Source: Rhodoferax potami (GTDB lineage: Bacteria > Pseudomonadota > Gammaproteobacteria > Burkholderiales > Burkholderiaceae_C). From it: 64,000 nt of DNA. Below the pieces are notes generated by a model, which searched no databases, was not told the DNA's origin, and saw nothing but the letters and a program-made list of their open reading frames with translations. The stretch lies in contig NZ_JAVBIK010000001.1 of assembly GCF_032193805.1 (NCBI RefSeq), forward strand, positions 124,001 through 188,000, in the 5' to 3' direction. Made by a program: the position numbers and the translations under genes. This document shows, piece after piece, positions 34,576-44,005 of the stretch. Every line of letters starts with the position of its first letter. Position 1 is the stretch's first letter.

Positions 34576-37500
34576 ATGGACCTCCCCAAGCTCACCCCCG
34601 GCAAACGATTCACCCTGCCCCGCCCTACCGGCTCTGCCGATGCCATGTTGCTGGCGCGCCTCGGTGCGCGCGACAAGGCCGCGGGCAAGCCGATGACGGT
34701 GATCACCGCTGATGCGAGTGACGCCCAGCGGCTGCTGGAGGAAATTGCGTTTTTTGCGCCCGACCTGCGCTGCGCCCTCTTCCCCGATTGGGAAACGTTG
34801 CCCTACGACACCTTCTCGCCGCACCAAGACCTGATCAGCGAGCGCCTGGCCACCCTGTGGCGCATCAGCCAGCGCGACAAGGACAACGGGGCCGATGTGG
34901 TCATCGTGCCGGCCACCACCGCGCTCTACCGGCTGGCACCGCCCAGCTTTTTGGCGGGCTACACCTTTGAGTTCAAGGTCAAGCAAAAGCTCGACGAGGC
35001 CAAGCTCAAAAGCCAGCTGACCCTGGCCGGCTACAGCCACGTGACCCAGGTGGTCAGCCCCGGCGAATATGCGGTGCGCGGTGGCCTGATTGATCTGTTC
35101 CCCATGGGCAGTCTGGTGCCCTACCGGGTGGATTTGTTTGACGACGAGATCGACAGCATCCGCACCTTCGACCCCGACAGCCAACGCAGCCTCTACCCGG
35201 TGCCCGAAGTGCGCCTGTTGCCCGGCCGCGAGTTCCCCATGGACGACGACGCCCGTGCCAAGTTCCGCAGCCGCTGGCGCGAGCTCCTCGAGGGGGACCC
35301 GACCAAGAGCCGTATCTACAAAGACATCGGTGCGGGCGTGGCCACCGCCGGTATTGAGTACTACCTGCCCTTGTTTTTTGACGACACGGCCACCGTCTTC
35401 GACTACGTGGGGGCGGACGCCACTGTGGTCTTGCATGGCGACCTGGAGCCGGCTTTCCAGCGTTTCTGGCAAGACACCAAAGACCGCTACCGCCTGGTAC
35501 ACGGCGACCCCGAACGCCCGGTGCTGCCGCCTGAAAGCCTGTTTCTGGCGACCGAGCAGTTTTACGCCAAGGCCAATGCCCACGCCCAGCTAGCAATTCG
35601 CCCGCAAGCGGACGGCACCGAGTTTGCAGAACTCGGCCCCTTGCCCGAGCTGGGTGTCCAGCGCGGTACCGAAGACCCCTTGGCCCTGCTCAAGCAGCAC
35701 GCCCGCAACACCCAGCAGCGCCTGCTGGTGTTGGCCGAGAGCGATGGCCGGCGCGAAAGCCTGCTGGACTTTTTGCGCGCCTCGCAGTTCAGCCCGCCAG
35801 CCTTTGACAGCTTGCAAGAGTTTCTGGATAGCAAAGAGCCTATCGGCATCGCCACCTCGGGCCTGACGAAGGGCTTCAGTTGGCTGGAGATGGGCATCGA
35901 TCTCATCACCGAGACTGAGCTGTTTGCCGCCGGGCCCACCACCCGCCGCCGCAAGAAACAGGAGCAGGTCAGCGATGTAGAAGCGCTGATCAAAGACCTT
36001 TCCGAGCTCAATGTCGGCGACCCGGTGGTCCACAGTGCCCACGGCATCGGCCGCTACCGCGGTCTGATTCACATGGACATGGGCAACAAAAACGCCGCGG
36101 GCGAGCCGGAGCTGCAAGAATTTTTGCACCTCGAATACGCCGACAAGGCCACGCTCTATGTGCCGGTGAGCCAGCTGCAAATGATCAGCCGCTACACCGG
36201 GGTCAGCGCCGACGAGGCGCCCCTGCACCGCTTGGGTAGCGGCCAGTGGGAAAAAGCCAAACGCAAAGCCGCCGAACAGGTGCGCGACAGTGCGGCCGAG
36301 CTGCTCAATATCTACGCCCGCCGCGCGGCGCGCGAGGGGCATGCGTTCCGCTACAGCGCGGGCGACTATGAGACCTTTGCCAACGACTTCGGCTTTGAAG
36401 AGACTGCCGACCAGAAGGCCGCGATCCACTGTGTGATTCAGGACATGATCTCCCCCCGCCCGATGGACCGTTTGGTCTGCGGCGACGTGGGTTTCGGCAA
36501 GACCGAGGTGGCGCTGCGCGCCGCGTTTGTGGCCGTCACCGGAGGCAAGCAGGTCGCCTTTCTGGCGCCGACCACCCTGTTGGCGGAACAGCACTTCCAG
36601 ACACTGGTGGACCGCTTCGGCAAATGGCCGGTCAAGATCGCTGAGATGAGCCGCTTCCGCAGTGCCAAAGAAATCACCGCGGCCCTCAAGGGCGTGGCCG
36701 ATGGCACGGTGGATATCGTGGTGGGCACCCACAAGCTGCTGTCTGAAAGCACCCAATTCAAAAACCTGGGTCTCTTGATCATCGACGAAGAGCACCGTTT
36801 CGGCGTGCGCCACAAAGAGCAAATGAAGGCGCTGCGCGCCGAGGTGGACGTGCTCACCTTGACCGCCACCCCGATTCCGCGCACCTTGGGCATGGCGCTC
36901 GAAGGCCTGCGCGATTTGAGCGTGATTGCTACCGCCCCCCAACGGCGCCTGGCCATCAAAACCTTTGTGCGCACGGAAGGCAATGGCGTGATCCGCGAGG
37001 CAGTGCTGCGCGAACTCAAGCGCGGTGGGCAGGTCTACTTCCTGCACAACGAGGTGGAAACCATCGAGAACCGCCGCCAGAAGCTCGAAGAGCTGCTGCC
37101 CGAGGCCCGCATCGCCGTGGCCCACGGCCAGATGCCCGAGCGCCAGCTCGAAGCCGTGATGCGCGACTTTGTGGCGCAACGCTTCAACCTGCTGCTGTGC
37201 TCCACCATCATCGAGACCGGTATTGACGTGCCGAGTGCCAACACGATTGTGATGAGCCGCGCCGACAAGTTCGGCCTGGCCCAGCTGCACCAATTGCGCG
37301 GCCGCGTGGGGCGCAGCCACCACCAAGCCTATGCCTATTTGATGGTGCCCGACCTGGAAGGCCTGACCAAACACGCCCAACAACGCCTGGACGCAATTCA
37401 GCAGATGGAAGAGCTGGGCAGCGGCTTTTATCTCGCGATGCACGACCTCGAGATCCGTGGCGCCGGCGAGGTGCTGGGCGAAAACCAGAGCGGCAACATG

Positions 37501-38055
37501 CTGGAAGTGGGCTTTCAGCTCTACAACGAGATGCTGTCCGAGGCGGTGCGCTGCCTCAAAAACGGTCAGGAGCCGGACCTGCTGAGCCCGCTCAATGTCA
37601 CGACCGACATCAACCTGCACGCCCCCGCCCTGCTGCCCGACGACTACTGCGGCGATGTGCACTTGCGCCTGTCGTTCTACAAAAAGCTGGCTACCGCCAA
37701 AAATACCGACCAAGTGGACGCGTTGCTGGAAGAAATTGTGGACCGTTTCGGCAAACTGCCCGCGCAAGCGCAAACCTTGATCGATGTGCACCGCCTGCGG
37801 GTGATTGCCAAGCCCTACGGCGTGCTCAAGGTCGATGCGGCACCGGGTGTGATCAACATCACCTTCAAAAAGAACCCGCCGATCGAGATGATCAAGATCA
37901 TCGAGCTGATCCAGAAAAACAAGCACATCAAGCTGGCCGGCAACGAGAAGCTGCGTATTGAGCGCGAGCTGCCCGAAGTCAAAGACCGGGCCCAGATGGT
38001 GCGCGACATCCTGCGCGCCCTGGGTCAGCCCAAGGTGGAAACGGCAGCCGCTTAA
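34576..38055 (+). CDS. mfd: Transcription-repair coupling factor Mfd
   Basis: 1159 aa, full length, from ATG 34576 (MDLPKLTPGKRF). Removes RNA polymerase stalled at DNA damage and recruits UvrA. Order: UvrB-like N-terminal part, RNA-polymerase-interacting domain (about 480-550, GDPVVHSAHGIGRYRGL), RecG-like SF2 helicase with Walker A GDVGFGKTEVALRAAF, DEEH box (IIDEEHRFGV), LTATPIPRTL, and TRG-type SRADKFGLAQLHQLRGRVGR. The C-terminal UvrA-masking domain ends at residue 1159. Divergent from ispD with 108 bp between. Confidence 0.97.
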   Translation: MDLPKLTPGKRFTLPRPTGSADAMLLARLGARDKAAGKPMTVITADASDAQRLLEEIAFFAPDLRCALFPDWETLPYDTFSPHQDLISERLATLWRISQRDKDNGADVVIVPATTALYRLAPPSFLAGYTFEFKVKQKLDEAKLKSQLTLAGYSHVTQVVSPGEYAVRGGLIDLFPMGSLVPYRVDLFDDEIDSIRTFDPDSQRSLYPVPEVRLLPGREFPMDDDARAKFRSRWRELLEGDPTKSRIYKDIGAGVATAGIEYYLPLFFDDTATVFDYVGADATVVLHGDLEPAFQRFWQDTKDRYRLVHGDPERPVLPPESLFLATEQFYAKANAHAQLAIRPQADGTEFAELGPLPELGVQRGTEDPLALLKQHARNTQQRLLVLAESDGRRESLLDFLRASQFSPPAFDSLQEFLDSKEPIGIATSGLTKGFSWLEMGIDLITETELFAAGPTTRRRKKQEQVSDVEALIKDLSELNVGDPVVHSAHGIGRYRGLIHMDMGNKNAAGEPELQEFLHLEYADKATLYVPVSQLQMISRYTGVSADEAPLHRLGSGQWEKAKRKAAEQVRDSAAELLNIYARRAAREGHAFRYSAGDYETFANDFGFEETADQKAAIHCVIQDMISPRPMDRLVCGDVGFGKTEVALRAAFVAVTGGKQVAFLAPTTLLAEQHFQTLVDRFGKWPVKIAEMSRFRSAKEITAALKGVADGTVDIVVGTHKLLSESTQFKNLGLLIIDEEHRFGVRHKEQMKALRAEVDVLTLTATPIPRTLGMALEGLRDLSVIATAPQRRLAIKTFVRTEGNGVIREAVLRELKRGGQVYFLHNEVETIENRRQKLEELLPEARIAVAHGQMPERQLEAVMRDFVAQRFNLLLCSTIIETGIDVPSANTIVMSRADKFGLAQLHQLRGRVGRSHHQAYAYLMVPDLEGLTKHAQQRLDAIQQMEELGSGFYLAMHDLEIRGAGEVLGENQSGNMLEVGFQLYNEMLSEAVRCLKNGQEPDLLSPLNVTTDINLHAPALLPDDYCGDVHLRLSFYKKLATAKNTDQVDALLEEIVDRFGKLPAQAQTLIDVHRLRVIAKPYGVLKVDAAPGVINITFKKNPPIEMIKIIELIQKNKHIKLAGNEKLRIERELPEVKDRAQMVRDILRALGQPKVETAAA

Positions 38056-38068
38056 AGACCAAATTAGC

Positions 38069-38115
38069 CTCTAGCGCCCGACCACATTGCACAAGAAGCT
38101 CCTCTATTGATAGCA
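38069..38115 (+). repeat. Dispersed repeat copy upstream of serB
   Basis: TCTAGCGCCCGACCACATTG, CACAAGAAGCTCC, TCTATTGATAGCA. Family layout. It ends six bases before the serB ATG at 38122, the same spacing as at the UPF0303 gene. Confidence 0.7.
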
Positions 38116-38121
38116 GAAAAC

Positions 38122-38835
38122 ATGTCCAGCACCGAACCTACCCCCGGCCTCGTCGTTCAAAACCTGCCTGCCAAACTGCGCTTGAGCGACTACAAGCTCA
38201 TCGCGTTTGACATGGATTCGACCCTGATCAACATCGAATGCATCGACGAAATCGCCGATGCCGTGGGTCGCAAGGCCGAGGTGGCCGCCATCACCGAAGC
38301 GGCCATGCGCGGCGAAATCACCGACTTCAAAGACAGCCTGCGCCGCCGACTGGCCCTGCTGCAAGGCGTGACGGTGGCCGATCTGGAAGGCGTTAAAACC
38401 CAGCGCCTCCGCTTGAATCCGGGCGCGGCTGCCTTGGTCGCGGCCTGCCAGAAGGCCGGCTTGAAAGTGCTGCTGGTGAGCGGCGGGTTCACCTACTTTG
38501 CGGAACACGTGTGTGCGCTGCTGGCCATCGACTTCATGCGCTCCAACGCGCTGGAAATCGAGGGCGGCGCCTTAACGGGTGGCTTGATCCAGCAAAGCTG
38601 GGGCGAAATTTGCGATGGCGCCGAGAAGCGCCGCACGCTGCTCGAGGTGGCGTCCCTGATGAACATTCGCCCTGAGCAATGCATTGCCATGGGCGATGGT
38701 GCCAACGACCTGCCAATGATGGGCGCGGCTGGCCTCTCCGTGGCCTACCACGCCAAGCCCGCGGTGCGTGCGCAAGCCCAGGTGGCCATTAACGAGGGTG
38801 GGCTGGATCGCCTGCTGGAAGTGTTGGCTGACTGA
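38122..38835 (+). CDS. serB: Phosphoserine phosphatase
   Basis: About 237 aa from ATG 38122 (MSSTEPTPGLVV). HAD-superfamily enzyme for the last step of serine synthesis. Motif I is IAFDMDSTLINIECIDEIAD (nucleophile and general-acid Asp), motif II LLVSGGFTYFAEH, and motif III GDGANDLPMMGAAGLSVAYHAKP. There is no N-terminal ACT domain, unlike some longer SerB. A dispersed repeat sits immediately upstream, and there is no clear Shine-Dalgarno sequence. Confidence 0.95.
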   Translation: MSSTEPTPGLVVQNLPAKLRLSDYKLIAFDMDSTLINIECIDEIADAVGRKAEVAAITEAAMRGEITDFKDSLRRRLALLQGVTVADLEGVKTQRLRLNPGAAALVAACQKAGLKVLLVSGGFTYFAEHVCALLAIDFMRSNALEIEGGALTGGLIQQSWGEICDGAEKRRTLLEVASLMNIRPEQCIAMGDGANDLPMMGAAGLSVAYHAKPAVRAQAQVAINEGGLDRLLEVLAD

Positions 38836-38866
38836 CCACTGCCTTGGTGGCAAGGCTTGAGGTTGC

Positions 38867-40453
38867 CTAAGCGTTGTGAAGCTTGGGTTGCCCCTGTTCC
38901 ACTACAAAGCGAGCCAGGGCGCTGATGCCACTGTCTGTGCGGGTCACATCATCCACCGCCCGCAAACTCACCTCTAGCTGCCGGGGCGTGAATTCGGCGA
39001 CCCCATAACCCCGCCGCTCTCGGTCGGTGAACACAAAGTGCGGGTTCTCGGCGAGCACCGCGGCAGCTCCGTCGTTGCTGCCCCCGCGCGAGGTGATGCT
39101 GGTGCCGCAAAATTCGACGCCCACCGCTGCACTGTCAGGGCGGCTGTAGTCCGCCTTGACGTGCCCCACCCAATTGGCATGCACATCACCCCCCAGAAAC
39201 ACCGGATTGCTGACGCGGTGGTTTTGAAGTGCTTGGGTGAGCCGGCTGCGGGCAGGCGCATAGCCATCCCAGCCGTCGTTGCTGAGTACCTGCCCCTCAC
39301 CGGGGCGGAAATCGCGCTGCCCGAACACGGTTTGCTGGGCTAATACGCTCCAGGTCGCACCACCTGCTTTTAACGATTGGTCCAGCCAGCGCTCTTGCAC
39401 TGCGCCCAGCAGGCTGCGGGACGGGTCACCCCAAGAGGCGCATTGCGCGGGGTTTACGGTGCTGGAGCCCGGAGCGCCCGCCTTGGTGCAGGCCTGCCGG
39501 TCCCGGTACTGGCGGTCATCCAGCGTGTGCAGCACTGCCAGATTGCCGAAGGCGACACGGTCATAGAGCCGCAGCTCGCTGCCCGGCTGCATCACGCCCT
39601 GCAGGGCCTTTTGCAGCGTATTGGCCCGCAAGGGCATGTGCTCGTAATACGCCTGGTAGGCGGCGGCACGGCGGGCCGCGAAGTCCACCCCCTCCGGCCC
39701 GTGGGTGCCTTGGTTCAGGCCCGCGTAGTCGTTTTGCACTTCGTGGTCATCCCAGGTGAATATCCACGGACAAGCCGCGTGCATGGCTTGCAGGTCAGGG
39801 TCGCTTTTGTACAGGGCATAGCGAGCGCGGTAATCGTCCATCGTCACTGTGGCGGCGCTCGGCACCTTGCGCACCGCTTTGCTGCTGCCCCCGTACTCGT
39901 AGATGTAGTCGCCCAAAAACATCACCGCATCAAGCGACTCCGCGCGCATATGGCGATAGGCGCTGTAAAAGCCATGTTCCCAATGCTGGCACGAGGCGTA
40001 ACCCAGCCGCAGCCGGGAGGCCACAGCCCCCGGTGCCGGGAAGGTGCGGGTGTGCCCGACAGCGCTGCTGGCCTGCCCCACCTGGAACCGGTAAAAGTAC
40101 CAGCGATCCGGCTCCAGCCCCTGGAGCTCCACGTGCACCGCATGCCCCAACTCGGGCAATGCCATCGCGGTACCGCTCTGCACCATGCGCTTAAAGCCCT
40201 CGTCATGGGCAAGCTCCCAGCGCACCGCTACAGGGTCCCGCAAACCGCCGGGCTGGGCAGGATCCGCTGCCAACCGGGTCCAGAGCACGACGCCGTCGTG
40301 CCGGGGCGACCCGCTGGCAATTCCGAGCGCAAAAGGATCTCCGGCGGCACGCCATTGGCTCCGGGCGCTGCCTGGCAACCAAAGGCCGGCGGCACTCGCG
40401 CCTGCGAGGGCCAGCAGGCGACGGCGATCGGCAGTGAATAAGTGGCTGCCCAT
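38867..40453 (-). CDS. phoD: PhoD-like alkaline phosphatase, Tat-exported
   Basis: 528 aa from ATG 40453 (MGSHLFTADRRRLL). The N-terminus is a twin-arginine signal (DRRRLLALAGASAAGLWLPG), so the folded metalloenzyme is exported to the periplasm. PhoD motifs: FLGDYIYEYGGSS, FTWDDHEVQNDYAG, LDDRQYRD, LAQQTVFGQ and FLGGDVHANWVGHVK, which provide the Fe/Ca ligands. It releases phosphate from mono- or diesters. It lies downstream of the DsbA-family gene by 10 bp on the same strand. Confidence 0.92.
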   Translation of the reverse strand: MGSHLFTADRRRLLALAGASAAGLWLPGSARSQWRAAGDPFALGIASGSPRHDGVVLWTRLAADPAQPGGLRDPVAVRWELAHDEGFKRMVQSGTAMALPELGHAVHVELQGLEPDRWYFYRFQVGQASSAVGHTRTFPAPGAVASRLRLGYASCQHWEHGFYSAYRHMRAESLDAVMFLGDYIYEYGGSSKAVRKVPSAATVTMDDYRARYALYKSDPDLQAMHAACPWIFTWDDHEVQNDYAGLNQGTHGPEGVDFAARRAAAYQAYYEHMPLRANTLQKALQGVMQPGSELRLYDRVAFGNLAVLHTLDDRQYRDRQACTKAGAPGSSTVNPAQCASWGDPSRSLLGAVQERWLDQSLKAGGATWSVLAQQTVFGQRDFRPGEGQVLSNDGWDGYAPARSRLTQALQNHRVSNPVFLGGDVHANWVGHVKADYSRPDSAAVGVEFCGTSITSRGGSNDGAAAVLAENPHFVFTDRERRGYGVAEFTPRQLEVSLRAVDDVTRTDSGISALARFVVEQGQPKLHNA

Positions 40454-40463
40454 AGCGCGTAGA

Positions 40464-41111
40464 TCAGCCGGCTGCGATCTGCCGAAGTGCTTGCTCAAAC
40501 ACCTCGGGCGGCTGGCCACCCGAGATCAAATGCTTGTCATTGATGACCACGGCCGGCACCGAGTGGATGCCCGCGCTGAGATAAAACTGCTCCTGCTCGC
40601 GCACCAAGTCTGCATAGTCGTCTCCCGCCAAAATGGCGCGGGCCTCTTCACCGGAGAGGCCAACCGACTCGGCCGCTTCGACCAGCACCGCGTGCTGACT
40701 CGGGTCTTTGCCATCGGTGAAATAGGCCTTGAACAATGCTTTCTTCAGCGCGGTTTGCAAGCCGGTGTCTTCCGCCCAGTGCAGCAGGCGGTGGGCATCA
40801 AAGGTGTTGTAGATGCGGGCGCGCTTGTCCATGTTGAAGGTGAACCCCAGTGCTTCGCCACGAACGCGGATGTTCTCGCGCGCGGCGGCGGCTTGCTCGG
40901 GGGTAGAACCGTACTTTTTGCTCAGGTGTTCGGTGATGTCTTCGCCTTCGGGCGCCATGTGCGGGTTGAGCTCAAAAGGCTGGAAGTGCATTTGCACCGC
41001 CACTTCGCCATCAAGGCGCTGCAGCGCGGTTTCCAGGGATTGCAGCCCGATGGCGCACCAAGGGCAAGACACATCGGATACGAAGTCGATTTTGAGGGTG
41101 GCTGGGGTCAT
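40464..41111 (-). CDS. DsbA family oxidoreductase, FrnE-like
   Basis: 215 aa from ATG 41111 (MTPATLKIDFVSDVSCPWC). Thioredoxin-fold with active-site CPWC near residue 16 and the FrnE/2-hydroxychromene-like helical insertion (ENIRVRGEALGFTFNMDKR). The C-terminal GIHSVPAVVINDKHLISGGQP carries the cis-proline. No signal peptide, so probably cytoplasmic, unlike DsbA proper. The frame is open to 41348, but that overlaps the divergent receiver gene. Confidence 0.92.
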   Translation of the reverse strand: MTPATLKIDFVSDVSCPWCAIGLQSLETALQRLDGEVAVQMHFQPFELNPHMAPEGEDITEHLSKKYGSTPEQAAAARENIRVRGEALGFTFNMDKRARIYNTFDAHRLLHWAEDTGLQTALKKALFKAYFTDGKDPSQHAVLVEAAESVGLSGEEARAILAGDDYADLVREQEQFYLSAGIHSVPAVVINDKHLISGGQPPEVFEQALRQIAAG

Positions 41112-41221
41112 AGCGAATGGGTACCTTGGGCGATAGGGTGAGAAAGAAACAGCGATGTTCCAGAGAAATGGTGCAGCGCCACATAAAATCAAGGCCGCTG
41201 CTTTTTTTACCCCCCGACTGT

Positions 41222-41605
41222 ATGTCCGCCGTACGCTTTTTGGTTGCTGACAGCAGCCCCGCCCTCCATACTTTCGCCAGAAAAATGATCGTGGGTTACG
41301 GGTTTGAAGCCAATTGGATCCATACCGCAGCCTCCGCAGAGACCGCATTGGCGCTTGCCAATGACATCGCGCCCCACTTTGTGCTCACCGACTGCTTCAG
41401 CCGCAAGGCAACTACCGGCCTTCAACTGGTGGAGACTTTGCGAGCGCGCCTGCCCGGCCTGCGTTGGGCCTTGATGAGTATGGAGCTCAGCAGCGCACTC
41501 GGCAGTCGCGCGGCGACGCTTGGTGCGATGTTTCAGCTGCGCAAGCCCTTCACCGCGCCGGAAATGCAAACCGCCATGGGCAAAGCGCTCGAAACCTGGG
41601 GTTAG
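41222..41605 (+). CDS. Single-domain CheY-like receiver
   Basis: 127 aa from ATG 41222 (MSAVRFLVADSSPALHTF). A receiver fold with D in VADSS, phosphoacceptor D in FVLTDCFS, and K in LRKPFTAPEM. No output domain, so it would act by protein contact. No histidine kinase is adjacent. It resembles lone receivers that pass signals to motility or second-messenger enzymes, but the partner is unknown. Followed by a 66-aa ORF in the same direction. Confidence 0.82.
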   Translation: MSAVRFLVADSSPALHTFARKMIVGYGFEANWIHTAASAETALALANDIAPHFVLTDCFSRKATTGLQLVETLRARLPGLRWALMSMELSSALGSRAATLGAMFQLRKPFTAPEMQTAMGKALETWG

Positions 41606-41629
41606 GAGTTTGATGAAGTCGGCCGCCGC

Positions 41630-41830
41630 ATGCCGGGCTACCGACGCCCGCGCTATAGCGGCGCGCCCTACGTGCCGAGCAATACACCCACCATCAAGGC
41701 AGGTGACTTGGTCGAATACGACGGTGTGCGCCAGACAGTGAAAAGCGTAATCATCAGCCGCGGTGAGCTCAGCGTACAGCTCAGTGACTACCCCGGCGTC
41801 GTAGCGGTCCACAAGCTCTTCAAGTACTGA
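41630..41830 (+). CDS. Small basic protein, hypothetical
   Basis: 66 aa, ATG 41630. The N-terminal 20 residues are Pro/Tyr/Arg-rich; the rest (IKAGDLVEYDGVRQTVKSVI, then SVQLSDYPGVVAVHKLFKY) has alternating hydrophobic residues like a small SH3/KOW-type beta barrel. No family recognised. It starts 24 bp after the receiver gene; GGAG at 41604-41607 is rather far for this ATG. Coding status is plausible, not certain. Confidence 0.5.
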   Translation: MPGYRRPRYSGAPYVPSNTPTIKAGDLVEYDGVRQTVKSVIISRGELSVQLSDYPGVVAVHKLFKY

Positions 41831-41888
41831 GACACCGGCTAACACCGCAGCGCGGCGTCAGCGTCAGCATCTGCGTGAACCGCGCGCC

Positions 41889-43088
41889 TTACAGCGCCTG
41901 GCCCAGGCGGGCAATACCCTCTTCAATCTTGGCCACATCAGCCGTGGCAAAGCTCAAACGCAGCGTCGTCATATCCGGGTCATGGGCATAAAACGGGGCC
42001 CCGGGTACAAAAGCCACCAGCTTGTCGATCGCCCGTTTGGCAAAGTCGCCTGCGTGGGTCGGCTTGCCGTTGGCTCCGGTCAGCCGCGCCCAGAAAAACA
42101 TGCCGCCTTGTGGCGCATCGAAAGCAATCGCATCGCCCAACTCGGCTTGCAGGCGGGCAGCCATCACACGGGCGCGTTCGGCATACGTGGCGCGCACCGC
42201 AGCCAGCGCGGTCGGCAGGCGGTTGAGCGTCAGGTAATGGGCGGCAGTGGCCTGGGTCAGGTTGCTGGTGTGCGCATCGCTGAATTGTTTGCACATGGTG
42301 GCACGGCCCAATAAAGCCGGCGGCGCAATCAACCAGCCCACCCGTAGCCCCGGGCTCAGCACTTTGCTGAACGAGCCGCAGTGCGCCAGCCATTCACGGC
42401 TGCCGGGGACCGAGTCACTCAAGGCCAACAGGCTGGGCGGCGGCGCTTGGTCGAAGAATAATTCGCCATACGGGTCGTCTTCCACCACCAGGGTTTGGGT
42501 GCGGGCCGCGATTTCGAGAATGCGTTTGCGGCGCTCCAGGCTCAGCATGGCACCGCTCGGGTTGCCGAAAGACGGAATCAAGTACACCAGCTTGGGCTTG
42601 TGCTCCTCGATCAAGGCTTCGAGCTTGTCGACATCCACCCCATGGGCATCGATCGGAGCACCGATCACCTGCGCGCCATACAGCCTGAAACATTGGATCG
42701 TGGCCAGAAACGTAGGCGCCTCCATGATGACCTTGTCGCCGGGGGAAATCATGGTCTTGCCGATCAGATCCAGCGCTTGCTGGCTGCCGGTGGTAACGAT
42801 CAAGCCATCCGGCGCAACGGTGGCGCCTTTGCCGGCCATGTGCCGGCTGATGCCTTCGCGCAGCGGTTGGTAGCCTTCGGTAGCTCCGTATTGCAAAACA
42901 GGGCCGGGGTTGTTTTTCAACACCGCGTCGGTGGACTCGCGAATACCCTCCACATCAAACAACGCGGGGTCCGGAAAACCACCGGCAAAACTGATGATGC
43001 CGGGCTTGCCCAGGAGCTTGAAAAGCTCGCGGATGGCAGACGTTTCGACATTGTTCAGGCGATCAGCGAATAGCATATTTAAATTCAC
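41889..43088 (-). CDS. PLP-dependent aminotransferase (class I/II)
   Basis: 399 aa. Fold-type I aminotransferase of the 2-aminoadipate/LysN-like group: SFAGGFPDPALFD, YGATEGYQPLREGISRHM, VTTGSQQALDLIGK, VEDDPYGELFFD, and the PLP lysine in HCGSFSKVLSPGLRVGW. It probably transfers amino groups between 2-oxoglutarate and an aromatic, branched or aminoadipate-type amino acid; the substrate is unclear. No N-terminal GntR domain, so it is not a MocR regulator. Divergent from the first HDOD gene across an unusually A+T-rich 110-bp gap. Confidence 0.92.
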   Translation of the reverse strand: MNLNMLFADRLNNVETSAIRELFKLLGKPGIISFAGGFPDPALFDVEGIRESTDAVLKNNPGPVLQYGATEGYQPLREGISRHMAGKGATVAPDGLIVTTGSQQALDLIGKTMISPGDKVIMEAPTFLATIQCFRLYGAQVIGAPIDAHGVDVDKLEALIEEHKPKLVYLIPSFGNPSGAMLSLERRKRILEIAARTQTLVVEDDPYGELFFDQAPPPSLLALSDSVPGSREWLAHCGSFSKVLSPGLRVGWLIAPPALLGRATMCKQFSDAHTSNLTQATAAHYLTLNRLPTALAAVRATYAERARVMAARLQAELGDAIAFDAPQGGMFFWARLTGANGKPTHAGDFAKRAIDKLVAFVPGAPFYAHDPDMTTLRLSFATADVAKIEEGIARLGQAL

Positions 43089-43198
43089 ATTTCAAACAAA
43101 AAATTATTAAAAATTAGCAAGAAACCAGATTTTCAAACCACCAGAAAACAGGTAGATTGTGTCCGTGTCCCGGTCATTCAATCACTTCAGGAGCCACC
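43089..43198. promoter_or_regulatory. A+T-rich divergent intergenic region
   Basis: The stretch about 43075-43150 is strikingly A+T-rich (AAACAAAAAATTATTAAAAA and similar) compared with the rest of the window. It separates two divergent genes, so it probably holds both promoters. No operator palindrome was identified. Confidence 0.4.
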
Positions 43199-44005
43199 AT
43201 GACCCAGCTTGCGGCCTTTTTTGAATCCGTCAAACTACCTTCGATGTCTGAGGTTGCACACGCCCTCATTCAGTCACTCAATGACGACGATGTGGGGATA
43301 CCGGAGATCCGGGACTTGATCAGCCAGGATCCGGCACTCTCCGCCAAACTTCTGCGACTGGCCAATTGTGCCCAGTTTGGCCTGCCGCGCGGCGTCTCCT
43401 CGCTGGACGACGCCATCACCATGGTCGGTATGCAGAAGGTCCGTACTTTAGCGCTGGGCGCCTGCCTGTCAGAGTCGTTTCCGATCATCGAGGGCTTGGA
43501 CCGCAAAGAATTCTGGCGCACCAGCATGGCCTGCGCGGGGTACTCCCAGTGGCTGGCAGTGGGCCTGGGCATGGACGGCCAGGAAGCTTGGTTGACAGGC
43601 ATGATGCTGCGTTTGGGCGAGCTGCTCATCGTGCAGGCGGAGCCCGCAGTGTTGCAAGAGATCGAAAAACTCCCGCATATCCCCGGTGTGCGCTGGCAAC
43701 GCGAGGCCCGCCTGGTGGGCTTTACCGAAGGCCAGATCACCTCGGAGTTGGCACGGCGCTGGAATTTCCCGCCCCAGATTGTTCAGGCGCTGGCCCAGTC
43801 TGCCGATCCGGTCACCCCCCATGGGTTCTCGCGACTGGCGGGCGTGGTGCACCTCGCGGGCCTCATGGCCGAGACCGACCACAACGGCCCGGAAGTCATC
43901 GACACACTGCCGCCCGAGGTGGTCACTGCCTTGATGCTGGACAATGATTGGCTACACGCCAAATTCCCGGCGCAAGAAAACTTCATCAATGTGACCAGTC
44001 TGTGA
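43199..44005 (+). CDS. HDOD domain protein (copy 1, upstream of nth)
   Basis: 268 aa from ATG 43199 (MTQLAAFFESVKLPSMSEV). HDOD pattern: VKLPSMSEVAHALIQSLNDDD, ISQDPALSAKLLRLANCAQFG, SLDDAITMVGMQKVRTLALG, WLTGMMLRLGELLIVQ. HDOD proteins usually lack a full set of metal ligands and act as signalling scaffolds, often with c-di-GMP or chemotaxis systems. This one is a paralogue of the protein at 44676 and shares its length and motif order. Its TGA overlaps the GTG start of nth, so the two are translationally coupled. Confidence 0.92.
   Translation: MTQLAAFFESVKLPSMSEVAHALIQSLNDDDVGIPEIRDLISQDPALSAKLLRLANCAQFGLPRGVSSLDDAITMVGMQKVRTLALGACLSESFPIIEGLDRKEFWRTSMACAGYSQWLAVGLGMDGQEAWLTGMMLRLGELLIVQAEPAVLQEIEKLPHIPGVRWQREARLVGFTEGQITSELARRWNFPPQIVQALAQSADPVTPHGFSRLAGVVHLAGLMAETDHNGPEVIDTLPPEVVTALMLDNDWLHAKFPAQENFINVTSL

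Noticed and set aside
34468..35583. N-terminal extension of ispD
   Set aside because: Lies antisense to mfd and has no IspD similarity; ATG 34467 gives the normal protein.
35590..37926. 778-codon minus-strand ORF opposite mfd
   Set aside because: Shadow of the well-conserved mfd helicase region; no start signal or domain.
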